Source: Bradyrhizobium sp. 141 (GTDB lineage: Bacteria; Pseudomonadota; Alphaproteobacteria; Rhizobiales; Xanthobacteraceae). Taken from it: a stretch of 64,000 nucleotides of DNA. Each line of letters begins with the position of its first letter. Position 1 is the first letter of the stretch. Positions 33,689 to 42,957 of this stretch are shown here, in pieces. The notes under the pieces were generated by a model, which saw only the letters and a program-made list of their open reading frames with translations, was not told the DNA's origin and made no database searches. The stretch is from assembly GCF_023074055.1 (NCBI RefSeq), contig NZ_JADPKR010000082.1, positions 62,001 to 126,000 on the forward strand. The letters run 5' to 3'. The position numbers and the translations under genes were made by a program.

Positions 33689-34704
33689 TGGGGCAGGGGC
33701 GGCTTGCAGCCTGGGGGATAGGATTGGCGGCGCTGGTCGCGCTGCCTTTCGTCTATCGTGATCCCTATCATCTGCACATCCTGGTGCTGATCCTGATCTG
33801 GTCGTTCGCCTACACCTCCTGGTCGATGATGGGGCGGTTCGGCCTCGTCTCGCTGGGCCATGGCGGCTTCATGGGGATCGGCGCCTATGTCACCGCGCTG
33901 CTCTGGAATCATCTGGGCTGGTCGCCCTGGATCGGCATTCCCGTCGGCATGGTCGCGGCCGGCGCGTTGGCGCTAATCGTCGGCTATCCCTGCTTCCGTT
34001 TCCGCATCACCGGGCACTATTTCGTGCTGGTGACGCTGGCGCTCTCCGGCATCGTGCTCCAGGTCATCACGGCGACGCGCGACTATACCGGCGGCTCGCT
34101 GGGCTATACGCCGAACCGGACCTCGGGAAACAAGCTGCTGGCGCTGCAGTTCGACGACAAGATCACCTGGTACCTGATCGCGCTCGGGGTCTGGCTGTTC
34201 GGCATCGTGGTCTGGCATTGGGTCGACCGCAGCATGGCACGCTACGCGCTGGAGGCGATTTCGGAGGACGAGGACGCCGCGGCCGCCGCCGGCGTCGACG
34301 TCACCGCGGAGAAGCTGAAGATCACGCTGCTCAGTGCGGTGATGACGGCGCTCGCGGGCGCGATCTACTGCCAGTACCAGATGTTCATCACGCCGGACAC
34401 GGTCAGCGGCATTGCGGTGTCGCTCCAGATGGTGTTCGCGGCCATCGTGGGCGGCCTGTTCGTCTCGCTCGGCCCGACCTTCGGCGCCGTGATCACCATC
34501 CTGCTGGCGGAAACCCTTCGCATCGGCTTCGGCACCAAGGCGGTCGGCTGGGACAATCTCGTCTACGGCGTGCTGCTCGTGCTTTTCATCATATTCCTTC
34601 CCAAGGGCATCCTTGGTAGCGTGCTCGACCGATTGAAGCCGCAACGCAAGGTGCCCCGCGCTCATGAGCAAGAAGCCGTCCAAATCGCTCGCCCAGGAAC
34701 TTGA
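33685..34704 (+). CDS. LivM-type ABC transporter permease
   Basis: 339 residues from the ATG at 33685 (ATGA overlap with LivH; a second ATG is adjacent). About nine or ten membrane segments are seen, with the LivM motifs S-L-G-H-G-G-F-M-G-I-G-A-Y near residue 48 and A-I-S-E-D-E-D-A-A-A-A-A-G near 190. The C terminus, past the last helix, is a basic tail whose last 41 bp overlap the start of the polyphosphate kinase gene in another frame. Confidence 0.93.
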   Translation: MMGQGRLAAWGIGLAALVALPFVYRDPYHLHILVLILIWSFAYTSWSMMGRFGLVSLGHGGFMGIGAYVTALLWNHLGWSPWIGIPVGMVAAGALALIVGYPCFRFRITGHYFVLVTLALSGIVLQVITATRDYTGGSLGYTPNRTSGNKLLALQFDDKITWYLIALGVWLFGIVVWHWVDRSMARYALEAISEDEDAAAAAGVDVTAEKLKITLLSAVMTALAGAIYCQYQMFITPDTVSGIAVSLQMVFAAIVGGLFVSLGPTFGAVITILLAETLRIGFGTKAVGWDNLVYGVLLVLFIIFLPKGILGSVLDRLKPQRKVPRAHEQEAVQIARPGT

Positions 34705-35593
34705 CCGCTACGTCACGCCGTTCCGCTATGACGGCTCCGGCAAGTTTCATCTCAAGGCGCACAAGACCGACGAGAAGGGCGATCTCGACAAGGAGAAGGC
34801 GCAAGCGATCCTCGATGCCAACAAGAAGCGGCTGATCCAGTTTCAGGAGAAGCTCTACGCCCAGGACCGCTGGTCGCTCCTGATCGTGTTCCAGGCCATG
34901 GATGCCGGCGGCAAGGATAGCGCGATCAAGGCGATCTTCGAAGGCATCAACCCGCAGGGCTGCGAGGTTCATGCCTTCAAGGCGCCGAGCAGCAAGGAGC
35001 TCGACCACGATTTCCTCTGGCGCCACGTGATCGCGCTGCCCGAGCGCGGCCATATCGGCATCTTCAACCGCTCCCATTACGAGGAATGCCTGGTGACGCG
35101 CGTGCACCCGGAGATCCTCGCCAAGGAGAAACTTCCGTCCAGGGTCGTGACGAAGAACATCTGGAAGGAGCGGTTCGAGGATATCTCGGCCTTCGAACGC
35201 TACCTTTGCCGCAACGGCACCGTGGTGCTGAAATTCTTCCTCAACGTGTCCAAGGACGAGCAGCGCGAGCGTTTCCTCGACCGGCTGGAGCAGCCAGCCA
35301 AGCAGTGGAAGTTCTCGATGGACGACATCAAGGAGCGCGCGCTCTGGCCGCGCTACCAGGCGGTCTATCAGGACATCGTCCGGCACACCGCCACGTCTCA
35401 CGCGCCCTGGTATGTCGTGCCCGCCGACCACAAATGGTTCGCCCGCGTCGTGATCGGCTCGGTGATCAATGCGGCGCTCGAAAAGCTCGACCTGCGCTTC
35501 CCGCGCGCCGACAAGGGCTCGCTGCGGGAGTTCGACGCGGTGCGCAAGGCGCTGGAGAAGGAAGAAAAAGGGGGCAATAAGCGAGCAAAGTGA
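34664..35593 (+). CDS. ppk2: Polyphosphate kinase 2 family protein
   Basis: 309 residues of a single PPK2 domain. The Walker A-like loop is F-Q-A-M-D-A-G-G-K-D-S (residues 76-86). Further family motifs are G-I-F-N-R-S-H-Y-E-E (Walker B region), W-K-E-R-F-E-D-I and K-F-F-L-N-V-S-K-D-E-Q. PPK2 enzymes move phosphate between polyphosphate and nucleotides, usually making NDP or NTP. The subclass is not certain. The ATG lies inside livM (41-bp overlap), and the end overlaps the patatin gene, so it is tied to the ABC operon. Confidence 0.92.
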   Translation: MSKKPSKSLAQELDRYVTPFRYDGSGKFHLKAHKTDEKGDLDKEKAQAILDANKKRLIQFQEKLYAQDRWSLLIVFQAMDAGGKDSAIKAIFEGINPQGCEVHAFKAPSSKELDHDFLWRHVIALPERGHIGIFNRSHYEECLVTRVHPEILAKEKLPSRVVTKNIWKERFEDISAFERYLCRNGTVVLKFFLNVSKDEQRERFLDRLEQPAKQWKFSMDDIKERALWPRYQAVYQDIVRHTATSHAPWYVVPADHKWFARVVIGSVINAALEKLDLRFPRADKGSLREFDAVRKALEKEEKGGNKRAK

Positions 35594-36627
35594 CAGTCAG
35601 CGGGACCGCGGACCGGAAGAACGTCAGCTTCGCGCTCCAGGGCGGCGGCGCGCACGGTGCCTTCGTCTGGGGCGTGCTCGACCAGGTGCTGGAGGACGGC
35701 AGGCTCGCGATCGAGGCAATCAGCGCCACCAGCGCCGGCGCGATGAATGCGGTGGCGATGGCCTCCGGCATGGCCAGGGGAGGTACGGAGGCCGCGCGGC
35801 AGAACCTGCACGCATTCTGGTACGAAGTGTCGCGCATGGACATGGCGTACGATCTGCTCTCGCCGCTCAACCAGTGGATCCAGGCCCTCAAGCTGCCGCC
35901 GGAATATCATCCGGTTCACGCCTTCATCCATACGCTGACGCATACGCTGCCGCCGAACCTGCTCAATCCCTTCCATTTCAATCCGCTGCGCTCGCTCTTG
36001 CAGCGCGTGGTCGATTTCGACCGGCTCAATTCCTCGCCCGAGGCGCCAGCGCTGTTTCTCAACGCCACCAATGTCCGCAACGGCAAGATCAAGGTGTTCC
36101 AGAGCCCGCATCTCACTGCGGAAACCGTGCTGGCCTCGGCCTGCCTGCCGCCCTATTTCCAGGCCGTCGAGATCGACGGCGAGCATTACTGGGATGGCGG
36201 CTATCTCGGCAATCCCGCGATCTATCCGCTGATCTACCGCAAGGGCAGTCATGACGTCGTCATCGTGCAGGTCACCGCGATCCGACGCGACGAGCTGCCG
36301 ACCAGTGCCGCCGACGTCCTCCACCGCATCAACGAGATCAGCTTCAATTCGTCTCTGATGCGCGAGATGCGCGCGATCGCCTTCGCCACGCGGCTGATCG
36401 ACGATGGTGAGCTCGACAGCGCAAGACACAGCCGCATGTACATGCATTGGATCGGCAACGACCAGCTGATGTCGCAGCTCGGCACGGCCACGCAATTCCA
36501 TCCCGAATGGAGCCTGTTGTGCCGCCTGCGCGACGAGGGCCGCGCGGCGGCGCGAAGCTGGCTGGCGCGCAACTTCGACCGGGTCGGGACGTCCTCGACG
36601 GTCGACCTGGCCGACATGTTTCTCTAG
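35590..36627 (+). CDS. Patatin-like phospholipase family protein
   Basis: 345 residues from a GTG overlapping the ppk2 stop (GTGA). The oxyanion motif Q-G-G-G-A-H-G-A-F lies near residue 17. The nucleophile elbow is A-T-S-A-G (Ser48), where most patatins have G-x-S-x-G. The catalytic Asp is in W-D-G-G-Y near residue 202. The enzyme would be a lipid acyl hydrolase with a Ser-Asp dyad. No signal peptide is evident, so it is probably cytoplasmic or membrane-associated. It ends the transporter-ppk2 gene chain. Confidence 0.9.
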   Translation: MTVSGTADRKNVSFALQGGGAHGAFVWGVLDQVLEDGRLAIEAISATSAGAMNAVAMASGMARGGTEAARQNLHAFWYEVSRMDMAYDLLSPLNQWIQALKLPPEYHPVHAFIHTLTHTLPPNLLNPFHFNPLRSLLQRVVDFDRLNSSPEAPALFLNATNVRNGKIKVFQSPHLTAETVLASACLPPYFQAVEIDGEHYWDGGYLGNPAIYPLIYRKGSHDVVIVQVTAIRRDELPTSAADVLHRINEISFNSSLMREMRAIAFATRLIDDGELDSARHSRMYMHWIGNDQLMSQLGTATQFHPEWSLLCRLRDEGRAAARSWLARNFDRVGTSSTVDLADMFL

Positions 36628-36999
36628 GCCGGAGACAATAATTGCGAAAACAACCCCATGCACAGTAGCCGGGCGTAGCGAAATCAATGGCTTGCTGGTG
36701 GCGTCATTGGCTGCTGATTTTGCGAAATCGAATTGACGTGTCGGGCAAAGCAGGGGCATGATGTCACCATGCCCTGGCTTGCGGAACTCGCCCGTTCAAA
36801 TGTGATCCCCGTGATCATCGATCCCGCTTGACAGTTTTGTGGCACGGGAGGAGCATGCCGATGGTCGCCAACAAGCGACGCGCAACGTCCACCTCATGAG
36901 CAAGGGGAGGTCTATGACTCCACCTCCGCAAATCCAGCCGCGTTAAGTGCGATGGAGCTCGTTCGGACTATCGCATAGCGGCAGAAACCGCGAACGGCA

Positions 37000-37057
37000 C
37001 GCCGGGACAAGGTTTAGCGGGCTGCATCAGTGAGGCAAAGCCCCTACCGTCCCGGCG
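37000..37057 (+). ncRNA. Candidate structured RNA element (nested hairpin)
   Basis: Three stems stack: CGCCGGGAC (37000-37008) with GTCCCGGCG (37049-37057), GGT (37011-37013) with ACC (37046-37048), and GGGCT (37019-37023) with AGCCC (37039-37043). A T-rich stretch (TATTTT) follows at 37061. The fold could be a small RNA terminator or an element of the long mscS leader. Strand and function are not known; no family was recognised. Confidence 0.35.
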
Positions 37058-37152
37058 CTGTATTTTGCATCACGTTGATCGTGTCGGGTGGCCGTGATGC
37101 GGCCCCGTGACACGCGTCTTTCACATCCTGCTTTTGTCCTCCTTCCTCCTCG

Positions 37153-37184
37153 CCGTCATTCCGGGCCAACGCCCGGAATGACGG
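37153..37184. repeat. Short perfect palindrome (14-bp arms)
   Basis: CCGTCATTCCGGGC at 37153-37166 is the exact reverse complement of 37171-37184, with a CAAC loop. The arms end in the CCGTCAT...ATGACGG form shared with the other intergenic repeats here, so it is probably a small member of that group. Confidence 0.7.
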
Positions 37185-37460
37185 AGTAATTGCATGCAGG
37201 GCACGTGTGTCGCCACGCCCTCTTGTGAGTCGAGCTGCGAGAATTCTACAGAAAGACGGATCGCGTTCTGTTGGCGTTTGAGCCCCACTGACGCCCGGTT
37301 CCCTCATCCTGCATTGCGGCAAATGCCAAGAGAATGTCGCCTCAGAGGCCCACTTCCGACACAGGCCACGGGCGAATAGCAGCCATCCGACATGACGCAT
37401 GTGCTTCGGCGGTGACGGCCACGACACCGCGGGCGCATTCATTTTTTTCAGGGAATCAGC

Positions 37461-39785
37461 GTGTCGCATAAGCTTGCCCCGGCGCTCCTCGCCACTCTCT
37501 TCCTCGCGATCTCATCTCTCTCCGGCGCCCGCGCCGAGACGCCGGCCGCGAACAGTGCTGCCGCGTTGTCGCCCGAGGAAGCCAAGCGTGCGCTGGAGAC
37601 GCTCCAGGACGACAAAAAACGTGCGCAGATGATCGACACGCTGCGCACGATCGCCAATGCGTCTGGTCCGCAAGCCCCAGCGCCCGAGCAGAAGTCGCCG
37701 ATCCCGCTCGCTGCCGACGGCCTCGGTGCGCAGCTCCTGCTCACCGTGTCGGAGGAGATCGGCGCGATCTCGAGCGAGATCGCCAGCGTGGCGCGGACAC
37801 TTACGCATTTCCCGGCGTTCTATTACTGGATCGTGCGGACCGCGAACGATCCTGCGGCCTACAATCTCCTGATCGAGATCGCCTGGAAGCTCGCACTGGT
37901 GCTCGGTTGCGCGCTCGCGGCCGAATGGGTGCTCTTCCGGCTGATCCGGCGTCCGGTCGCATTTCTGGAAGGACGCGTGCCGTATGCCGCGCGCCTGCCG
38001 GCGCAGGCGCTGCCCGTCGCCGATCCGCCGTCGTCGGTCGCCGACGTCACGCCGGCACCTGAATTGCAAAAGCGCCGCCACAGCCTGGCGCGGATCTGGC
38101 AGGTCCTGCTGCGGCTGCCCTTCGTGTTTGGGCGCCTTGTGCTCGAACTGCTTCCGGTGTTCGTCTTCATGGGCGTTGCCACCGCGCTGCTCGGCACCGA
38201 GATCGGCGAGCCCACGACCGTCCGCCTCGTGATCCTCGCGGTTGCCAACGCCTATGCGTTCTCGCGCGGGCTCATCTGCGTGGTTCGTGCGCTGGCGGGG
38301 CCGTTCGGCCTGTTTCCTGTCAGGGCCGAGACCGCGGCCTATGTCGAGATCTGGGCCCGCCGCATCGTCGGCGTCGGCGTATCCGGCATCGCCTTCGCCA
38401 ATGTGGCGCTGCTGCTGGGTCTGCATCGTGCCGGTTACGCCGCGCTGCTCCGCATGGTGATGCTGGTCGTGCATCTCTTCATCGTCGTCATCATCCTGCA
38501 GTGTCGCCGCCAGGTCGCAGACGCCATTCGCGCGCCCGCCGAACAGGCCGGAATCGCGGCGCGGCTGCGCAACCGCGTCGCCGGCGGCTGGCATTATCTT
38601 GCGATCGCGCTCGATCTTGCACTCTGGGCGGTATGGGCGCTCAACATCCGCAACGGCTATTCGCTGCTGCTGCAATATTTCGTCGGCACCATCGTGCTCG
38701 CAGTGATCACGCGCGTCGCCATCATGCTGACGCTGAGCCTGATCGACCGCGGCTTCCGCATCAAGCCGGAGATCCTGCAGCGCTTTCCAGGCCTCGAAAT
38801 CCGCGCCAACCGCTATCTGCCGCTGCTGCGCAAGATCGTATCCGGCGTGATCGTCTTCATCGGCTTCGTGGCCGTGCTCGAAGTCTGGGGCGTGGACGCC
38901 ATCGTCTGGTTCTACGGCGGCCAAATCGGCAGCCGGCTGATCTCGGCCGTGGTGACGATCGGCGTCGCCGTCCTCGTCGCTGCGGCGATCTGGGAAGCCA
39001 GCAACGCGCTGCTGGACCGCCAGATCAACACGCTCTCGCGGGACGGGCACTACGCCCGTGCCGCGCGCCTGCGCACCTTCCAGCCGATGCTGCGCACCGC
39101 GCTGCTCTGCCTGATCGCCACCGTGGTCGGCCTCACGACGCTGAGCGAGATCGGCGTCAACGTCGCGCCGCTGCTCGCGGGTGCCGGCATCGTCGGCATC
39201 GCCATCGGCTTCGGCTCGCAGAAGCTGGTGCAGGACCTCATCACCGGCCTGTTCCTGCTGTTGGAGAACACCGTGCAGGTCGGCGACAATGTCAGCGTTT
39301 CTGGGCTCTCGGGCGTGGTCGAGAACGTCTCGATCCGCACCATCCGGCTGCGCGCCGGCGACGGTGCCGTGCACATCGTGCCGTTCAGCGCGGTCACGAC
39401 CATCACCAATGCCAGCCGCGGCGCCGGCAACGCCTCGGTCAGCGTCAACGTCGCCTACAAGGAAGACACCGACCGCGCGGGCCAGATCCTCAAGGACATC
39501 GTCGACGAGATGCGCCGCGAACCCGAATTCCGCGCGCTGATCCGCGGCGACCTCGATTTGTGGGGCATCGACAAGGTCGACGGCGCGATGGTGTCGATCG
39601 TCGGCCAGATCCGCTGCACCGAGGCCGGCCGCTGGCCGGTCCAGCGCGAATTCAACCGCCGCATGAAGCTGCGCTTCCAGCAGAACGGCATCGACGTCGC
39701 ATCCGCCACCCAGACCATCTTGATGCATATCGTCCCGCCGGCAGATGGCTCGGCCCACCTGGCGCCGCGGCGGGCGGCCGGATAG
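37461..39785 (+). CDS. Large MscS-type mechanosensitive channel protein
   Basis: 774 residues from a GTG with AGGGA upstream. A signal peptide (about residues 1-25) ends A-R-A-E. A periplasmic helical region and about ten membrane segments follow. The MscS core lies near residues 555-745: the pore-lining helix is A-G-A-G-I-V-G-I-A-I-G-F-G-S-Q-K, followed by the beta domain with V-Q-V-G-D-N-V-S-V. This resembles the enlarged YbiO/YnaI class more than simple 280-residue MscS. It would open under membrane tension to release solutes. It has a long, structured upstream region. Confidence 0.92.
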   Translation: MSHKLAPALLATLFLAISSLSGARAETPAANSAAALSPEEAKRALETLQDDKKRAQMIDTLRTIANASGPQAPAPEQKSPIPLAADGLGAQLLLTVSEEIGAISSEIASVARTLTHFPAFYYWIVRTANDPAAYNLLIEIAWKLALVLGCALAAEWVLFRLIRRPVAFLEGRVPYAARLPAQALPVADPPSSVADVTPAPELQKRRHSLARIWQVLLRLPFVFGRLVLELLPVFVFMGVATALLGTEIGEPTTVRLVILAVANAYAFSRGLICVVRALAGPFGLFPVRAETAAYVEIWARRIVGVGVSGIAFANVALLLGLHRAGYAALLRMVMLVVHLFIVVIILQCRRQVADAIRAPAEQAGIAARLRNRVAGGWHYLAIALDLALWAVWALNIRNGYSLLLQYFVGTIVLAVITRVAIMLTLSLIDRGFRIKPEILQRFPGLEIRANRYLPLLRKIVSGVIVFIGFVAVLEVWGVDAIVWFYGGQIGSRLISAVVTIGVAVLVAAAIWEASNALLDRQINTLSRDGHYARAARLRTFQPMLRTALLCLIATVVGLTTLSEIGVNVAPLLAGAGIVGIAIGFGSQKLVQDLITGLFLLLENTVQVGDNVSVSGLSGVVENVSIRTIRLRAGDGAVHIVPFSAVTTITNASRGAGNASVSVNVAYKEDTDRAGQILKDIVDEMRREPEFRALIRGDLDLWGIDKVDGAMVSIVGQIRCTEAGRWPVQREFNRRMKLRFQQNGIDVASATQTILMHIVPPADGSAHLAPRRAAG

Positions 39786-39886
39786 TCGCCCGCCGGACAT
39801 TTCCGGCTTGCCTCCATCGACCCGGCAGCGTTCACTCTGCCTCCAGCTCGCTGCCAAAATGCGGGCGACGACAATGGGTGGGTGGA

Positions 39887-40887
39887 ATGATACGAGGGCT
39901 GTGGGCCGTCTTGCGCGGTCATGTGATCGTCTTGTGCGCGTTGGCCGGATCTGCGGTGTGGACGATTCCGGGTCATGCGCAGCCGTTTCCCTCGCGTCCA
40001 ATCACCCTCATCGTACCGTTCGCGGCGGGCGGCCCGACCGATACGCTGGCGCGGATCCTGTCCGAGCGGATCGCCGCCGAGCTGCGCACCACGGTCGTGG
40101 TCGAGAACGTCGCCGGCGCCTCCGGCAGCATCGCCGGCGCCCGCGTCGCACGCGCAACGCCGGATGGAACCACCATCACGATCGGCCATTGGGGCACCCA
40201 TGTGCTGAACGGTGCGATCCTCAACCTGCCTTATACGTCGTAAGTGATTTCGAGCCGGTCGCGATGATCGCGATGGGCACGCAGCTCATCGTCGGCCGCA
40301 AGTCGCTCGAGGCGGGCAATCTCAAGGAGCTGATTGCCTGGCTGAAGGCCAATCCCGGCAAGGCCACAGCGGGGACCTCAGGGGCGGGCACGGGTGCGCA
40401 TGTCGCCGCCGTCTTCTTCAAGGACAAGACCGGCACCGACTTCCAGTTCGTGCCCTATCGTGGCGCCGGGCCCGCCATGATCGATCTCGTGGCAGGGCAG
40501 ATCGACATCATGTTCGACCAGGCGGCGAACTCGCTGGCACATGCCAGGAGCGGTGCGATCAAGGCGTTCGCAGTGACCTCGCCGACGCGGCTTGCGTCCG
40601 CCCCGGATATCCCGACCGTCGACGAAGCGGGCTTGCCCGGGCTCTATATTTCCTACTGGCACGGCATCTGGGCACCGAAGAACACGCCGAAGGACATCGT
40701 CGCCAAGCTCAACGCGGCTATCGTCGCCGTGCTCGCCAATGCCGCGGTCAAGCAGCGCTTTGCCGAACTGGGCCAGGAGATTCCGCCGCCGGAGCAGCAG
40801 ACACCCGCAGCGCTCGCCGTTTTCCAGAAGGCCGAGACCGAGAAATGGTGGCCGATCGTGAAGGCGGCGAACATCAGGCCGGAGTAA
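39887..40887 (+). pseudogene. Bug/TctC family binding protein disrupted by a frameshift
   Basis: The 5' part from ATG 39887 encodes a signal peptide and the Bug opening F-P-S-R-P-I-T-L-I-V-P-F-A-A-G-G-P-T-D, but stops at TAA 40241-40243 after 118 residues. The rest of the Bug protein, V-V-S-D-F-E-P-V-A-M onward, continues in the next frame to 40887. Adding one base near 40234 (TAT-GAC instead of TAT-AC) restores L-P-Y-D-V-V-S-D-F, the expected junction. So a single-base deletion, or an assembly or sequencing error, broke the gene. The full product would be about 333 residues. No TctA/TctB is adjacent. Confidence 0.88.
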
Positions 40888-40904
40888 TCGCGCCGCAAGC
40901 AGCG

Positions 40905-41010
40905 CTCCTCATTCTGAGGAGGCCGCGTAGCGGCCGTCTCGAAGGATGTGCCGCGGGCGACAGTGAGGGCCTGCATGGTTCGAGACGGCGCTCATCCTCA
41001 CCATGAGGAG
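40905..41010. repeat. Palindromic intergenic repeat
   Basis: CTCCTCATTCTGAGGAG opens the element and CCTCACCATGAGGAG closes it. Inner segments GGCCGCGTAGCGGCC and CGAGACGGCG/CGTCTCG form further stems. It lies between the broken Bug gene and malic enzyme. Beyond it, to 41177, I see only a leader without clear promoter hexamers. Confidence 0.65.
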
Positions 41011-41177
41011 CACGAGCCCTGCCACATTAACCTTCTCTCGCGCAACTGCCCGTCGTTCGCGACAATCTCGCTGCGGTGCGAGATCACAATCGGCGCTTCG
41101 GTCTCTACGTCCTTGATCTCGTTGGAGCGCTGGCCGACAATGTCCGCGGTTCAATGTGAAGCTTCTTGGGGGAATTC

Positions 41178-42830
41178 GTGAATAGACCTGCCCGGGTCAT
41201 TGCCCAATCGACGTCGTCCAATCCGCCGCAAGGCATGGCGCTGCTGCGCGATCCCCTGCTCAACAAGGGCACCGCCTTCACGGAATCCGAGCGCGACGCA
41301 CTCGGCCTGCGTGGTCTCTTGCCGCCTTGCGTGCTGACGATGGAGACGCAGGCTCAGCGCGTCCTCACCAATTTGCGCACGCTGCCGACCGATCTGGAAA
41401 AATATGTCGCGCTGAACGCGCTGCATGATCGCAACGAGGCGCTGTTCTTCCGCGTCGTCGTCGACAATATCGACGAGATCCAGCCGATCATCTACACGCC
41501 GACGGTCGGGCTCGCCTGCCAGAAATACGGCCTGATCTTCCAGCGGCCGCGCGGCATGTTCATCTCCTCGCGCGACCGCGGCCAGATCGCCGAGCTACTG
41601 AAAAACTGGCCCTATCCGGCCAAGCTGATCGTCGTCACCGACGGCGAGCGCATTTTGGGACTTGGCGATCTCGGTGCCAACGGCATGGGTATTCCCGTCG
41701 GCAAGCTGTCGCTCTATTCCGCCTGTGCCGGTGTGCATCCGGAATCGTGCCTGCCTATTGTGCTCGACGTCGGCACCAACAACGAAGAGCTCCTGAACGA
41801 CCCCTATTATCTCGGCCTGCGCGAGCGGCGGCTGACCGGCGAGGCCTATGACAGCTTCGTCGACGAGTTCATGCAAGCTGCGCGACAGACCTTTCCCGGC
41901 GTGCTGATCCAGTTCGAGGATTTCGCCAACCATTCGGCGTTCAAGCTGCTGCACAAATATCGGGATGAAGCCTGCGTCTTCAACGACGACATCCAGGGCA
42001 CCGCGGCAGTGGCGCTCGCCGGCCTGTTCTCGGCCTTGCGCGTCTCCGGCGGCAAGCTCAGGGACCAGCGCATCCTGTTCCTCGGTGCGGGCGAGGCGGC
42101 AACCGGCATCGCCGATCTCCTGGTGTCCGCGATGATGGCGGAGGGCGCTTCGGAAGCCGAAGCGCTCCGGCGCAACTGGCTGGTGGATTCCCGCGGCCTC
42201 GTCGTCAGCGGCCGCGAAGGCCTCTCCGGCCACAAGCTCCGCTACGCCCACACCGACCAGGCGCCGATCGCCGACTTCCTCACCGCGATCAAGACGCTGA
42301 AGCCGACGGCGATCATCGGCGTCGCCGCGGTCGGCGGCGCCTTCACGCCAGAGGTGCTCAAGACGATGGCCGAGCTCAACGCGCAGCCGATCGTGTTCGC
42401 GCTCTCCAACCCGACCTCGAAGGCCGAATGCTCGGCGGAAGATGCCTATCGCTACACCGAGGGTCGCGCGCTGTTTGCCTGCGGCAGTCCGTATGACCCG
42501 GTCAAGCTCAACGGCCGCAGCTTTGTCCCGCGCCAGGGCAACAATTCCTACATCTTCCCCGGCGTCGGCCTCGGAGTCATCGCCAGCGGCTCGCGGCTCG
42601 TGACCGACGAGATGTTCATGGCGGCCGCCCACACGCTTGCCGATTGCGTCGGCAAGGACGACCTCGCGCAGGGCAGTCTCTATCCGGCCCTGCCGCGCAT
42701 TCGCGAGGTCTCCATCCGCATCGCCGCGGCCGTTGCGGACGTCGCCTATCAGCGCGGGCTCGCGGACGGACCGGCGCCCAACGACGTCAAGGCCCTGGTC
42801 CAGTCCCAGATGTACGAGCCGCATTACTGA
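41178..42830 (+). CDS. maeA: NAD-type malic enzyme (MaeA-like)
   Basis: 550 residues from the GTG at 41178, with GGGGGA upstream; a TTG four codons earlier is possible. It decarboxylates malate to pyruvate. The active-site region I-I-Y-T-P-T-V-G-L-A-C-Q-K lies near residue 105, the metal motif V-F-N-D-D-I-Q-G-T near 268 and the dinucleotide motif L-G-A-G-E-A-A-T-G-I-A near 300. The length matches the E. coli MaeA class. It lacks the phosphotransacetylase-like C-terminal domain of the roughly 770-residue DME/TME enzymes usual in rhizobia. NAD preference is inferred. Confidence 0.93.
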   Translation: MNRPARVIAQSTSSNPPQGMALLRDPLLNKGTAFTESERDALGLRGLLPPCVLTMETQAQRVLTNLRTLPTDLEKYVALNALHDRNEALFFRVVVDNIDEIQPIIYTPTVGLACQKYGLIFQRPRGMFISSRDRGQIAELLKNWPYPAKLIVVTDGERILGLGDLGANGMGIPVGKLSLYSACAGVHPESCLPIVLDVGTNNEELLNDPYYLGLRERRLTGEAYDSFVDEFMQAARQTFPGVLIQFEDFANHSAFKLLHKYRDEACVFNDDIQGTAAVALAGLFSALRVSGGKLRDQRILFLGAGEAATGIADLLVSAMMAEGASEAEALRRNWLVDSRGLVVSGREGLSGHKLRYAHTDQAPIADFLTAIKTLKPTAIIGVAAVGGAFTPEVLKTMAELNAQPIVFALSNPTSKAECSAEDAYRYTEGRALFACGSPYDPVKLNGRSFVPRQGNNSYIFPGVGLGVIASGSRLVTDEMFMAAAHTLADCVGKDDLAQGSLYPALPRIREVSIRIAAAVADVAYQRGLADGPAPNDVKALVQSQMYEPHY

Positions 42831-42869
42831 GCGGTCGAACGGCGCGATAGGGGCGCCACGTATCGGCAT

Positions 42870-42957
42870 CGTCATGGCCGGGCTTGTCCCGGCCATCCAC
42901 GTCTTGCCGCGCGGTACGAAACGGACGTGGATGCCCGGGACAAGCCCGGGCATGACG
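42870..42957. repeat. Palindromic intergenic repeat
   Basis: CGTCATGGCCGGGCTTGTCC at the left pairs, with a few mismatches, with the right end GGACAAGCCCGGGCATGACG, and the adjacent CCACGTC/GACGTGG arms also pair. Each end is itself hairpin-forming. It starts 39 bp after the malic enzyme stop. Elements of this form are abundant in Bradyrhizobium from general knowledge. Confidence 0.75.

Larger units (their letters stand above)
36628..37460. other. 833-bp non-coding region between the patatin and MscS genes
   Basis: No convincing gene is visible. The left part (about 36640-36770) carries a long reverse frame with no recognisable domain and may be dispersed repeat DNA. Two tiny frames with good ribosome sites start at 36855 (14 codons) and 36916 (10 codons). 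GGAGGT at 36906-36911 can pair with ACCTCC at 36922-36927, which would hide the second ribosome site. A strong nested hairpin lies at 37000-37057 and a palindrome at 37153-37184. A small RNA or structured leader is possible. Confidence 0.5.

Noticed and set aside
37044..37469. Minus-strand open frame of 141 codons before the MscS gene
   Set aside because: It runs through the palindrome at 37153-37184 and overlaps the mscS start; no domain or ribosome site is visible.
37512..40001. Very long minus-strand open frame (about 829 codons) opposite the MscS gene
   Set aside because: The composition is Arg/Asp/His-rich with no domain, and the plus strand carries a clear MscS protein with a signal peptide and channel motifs.
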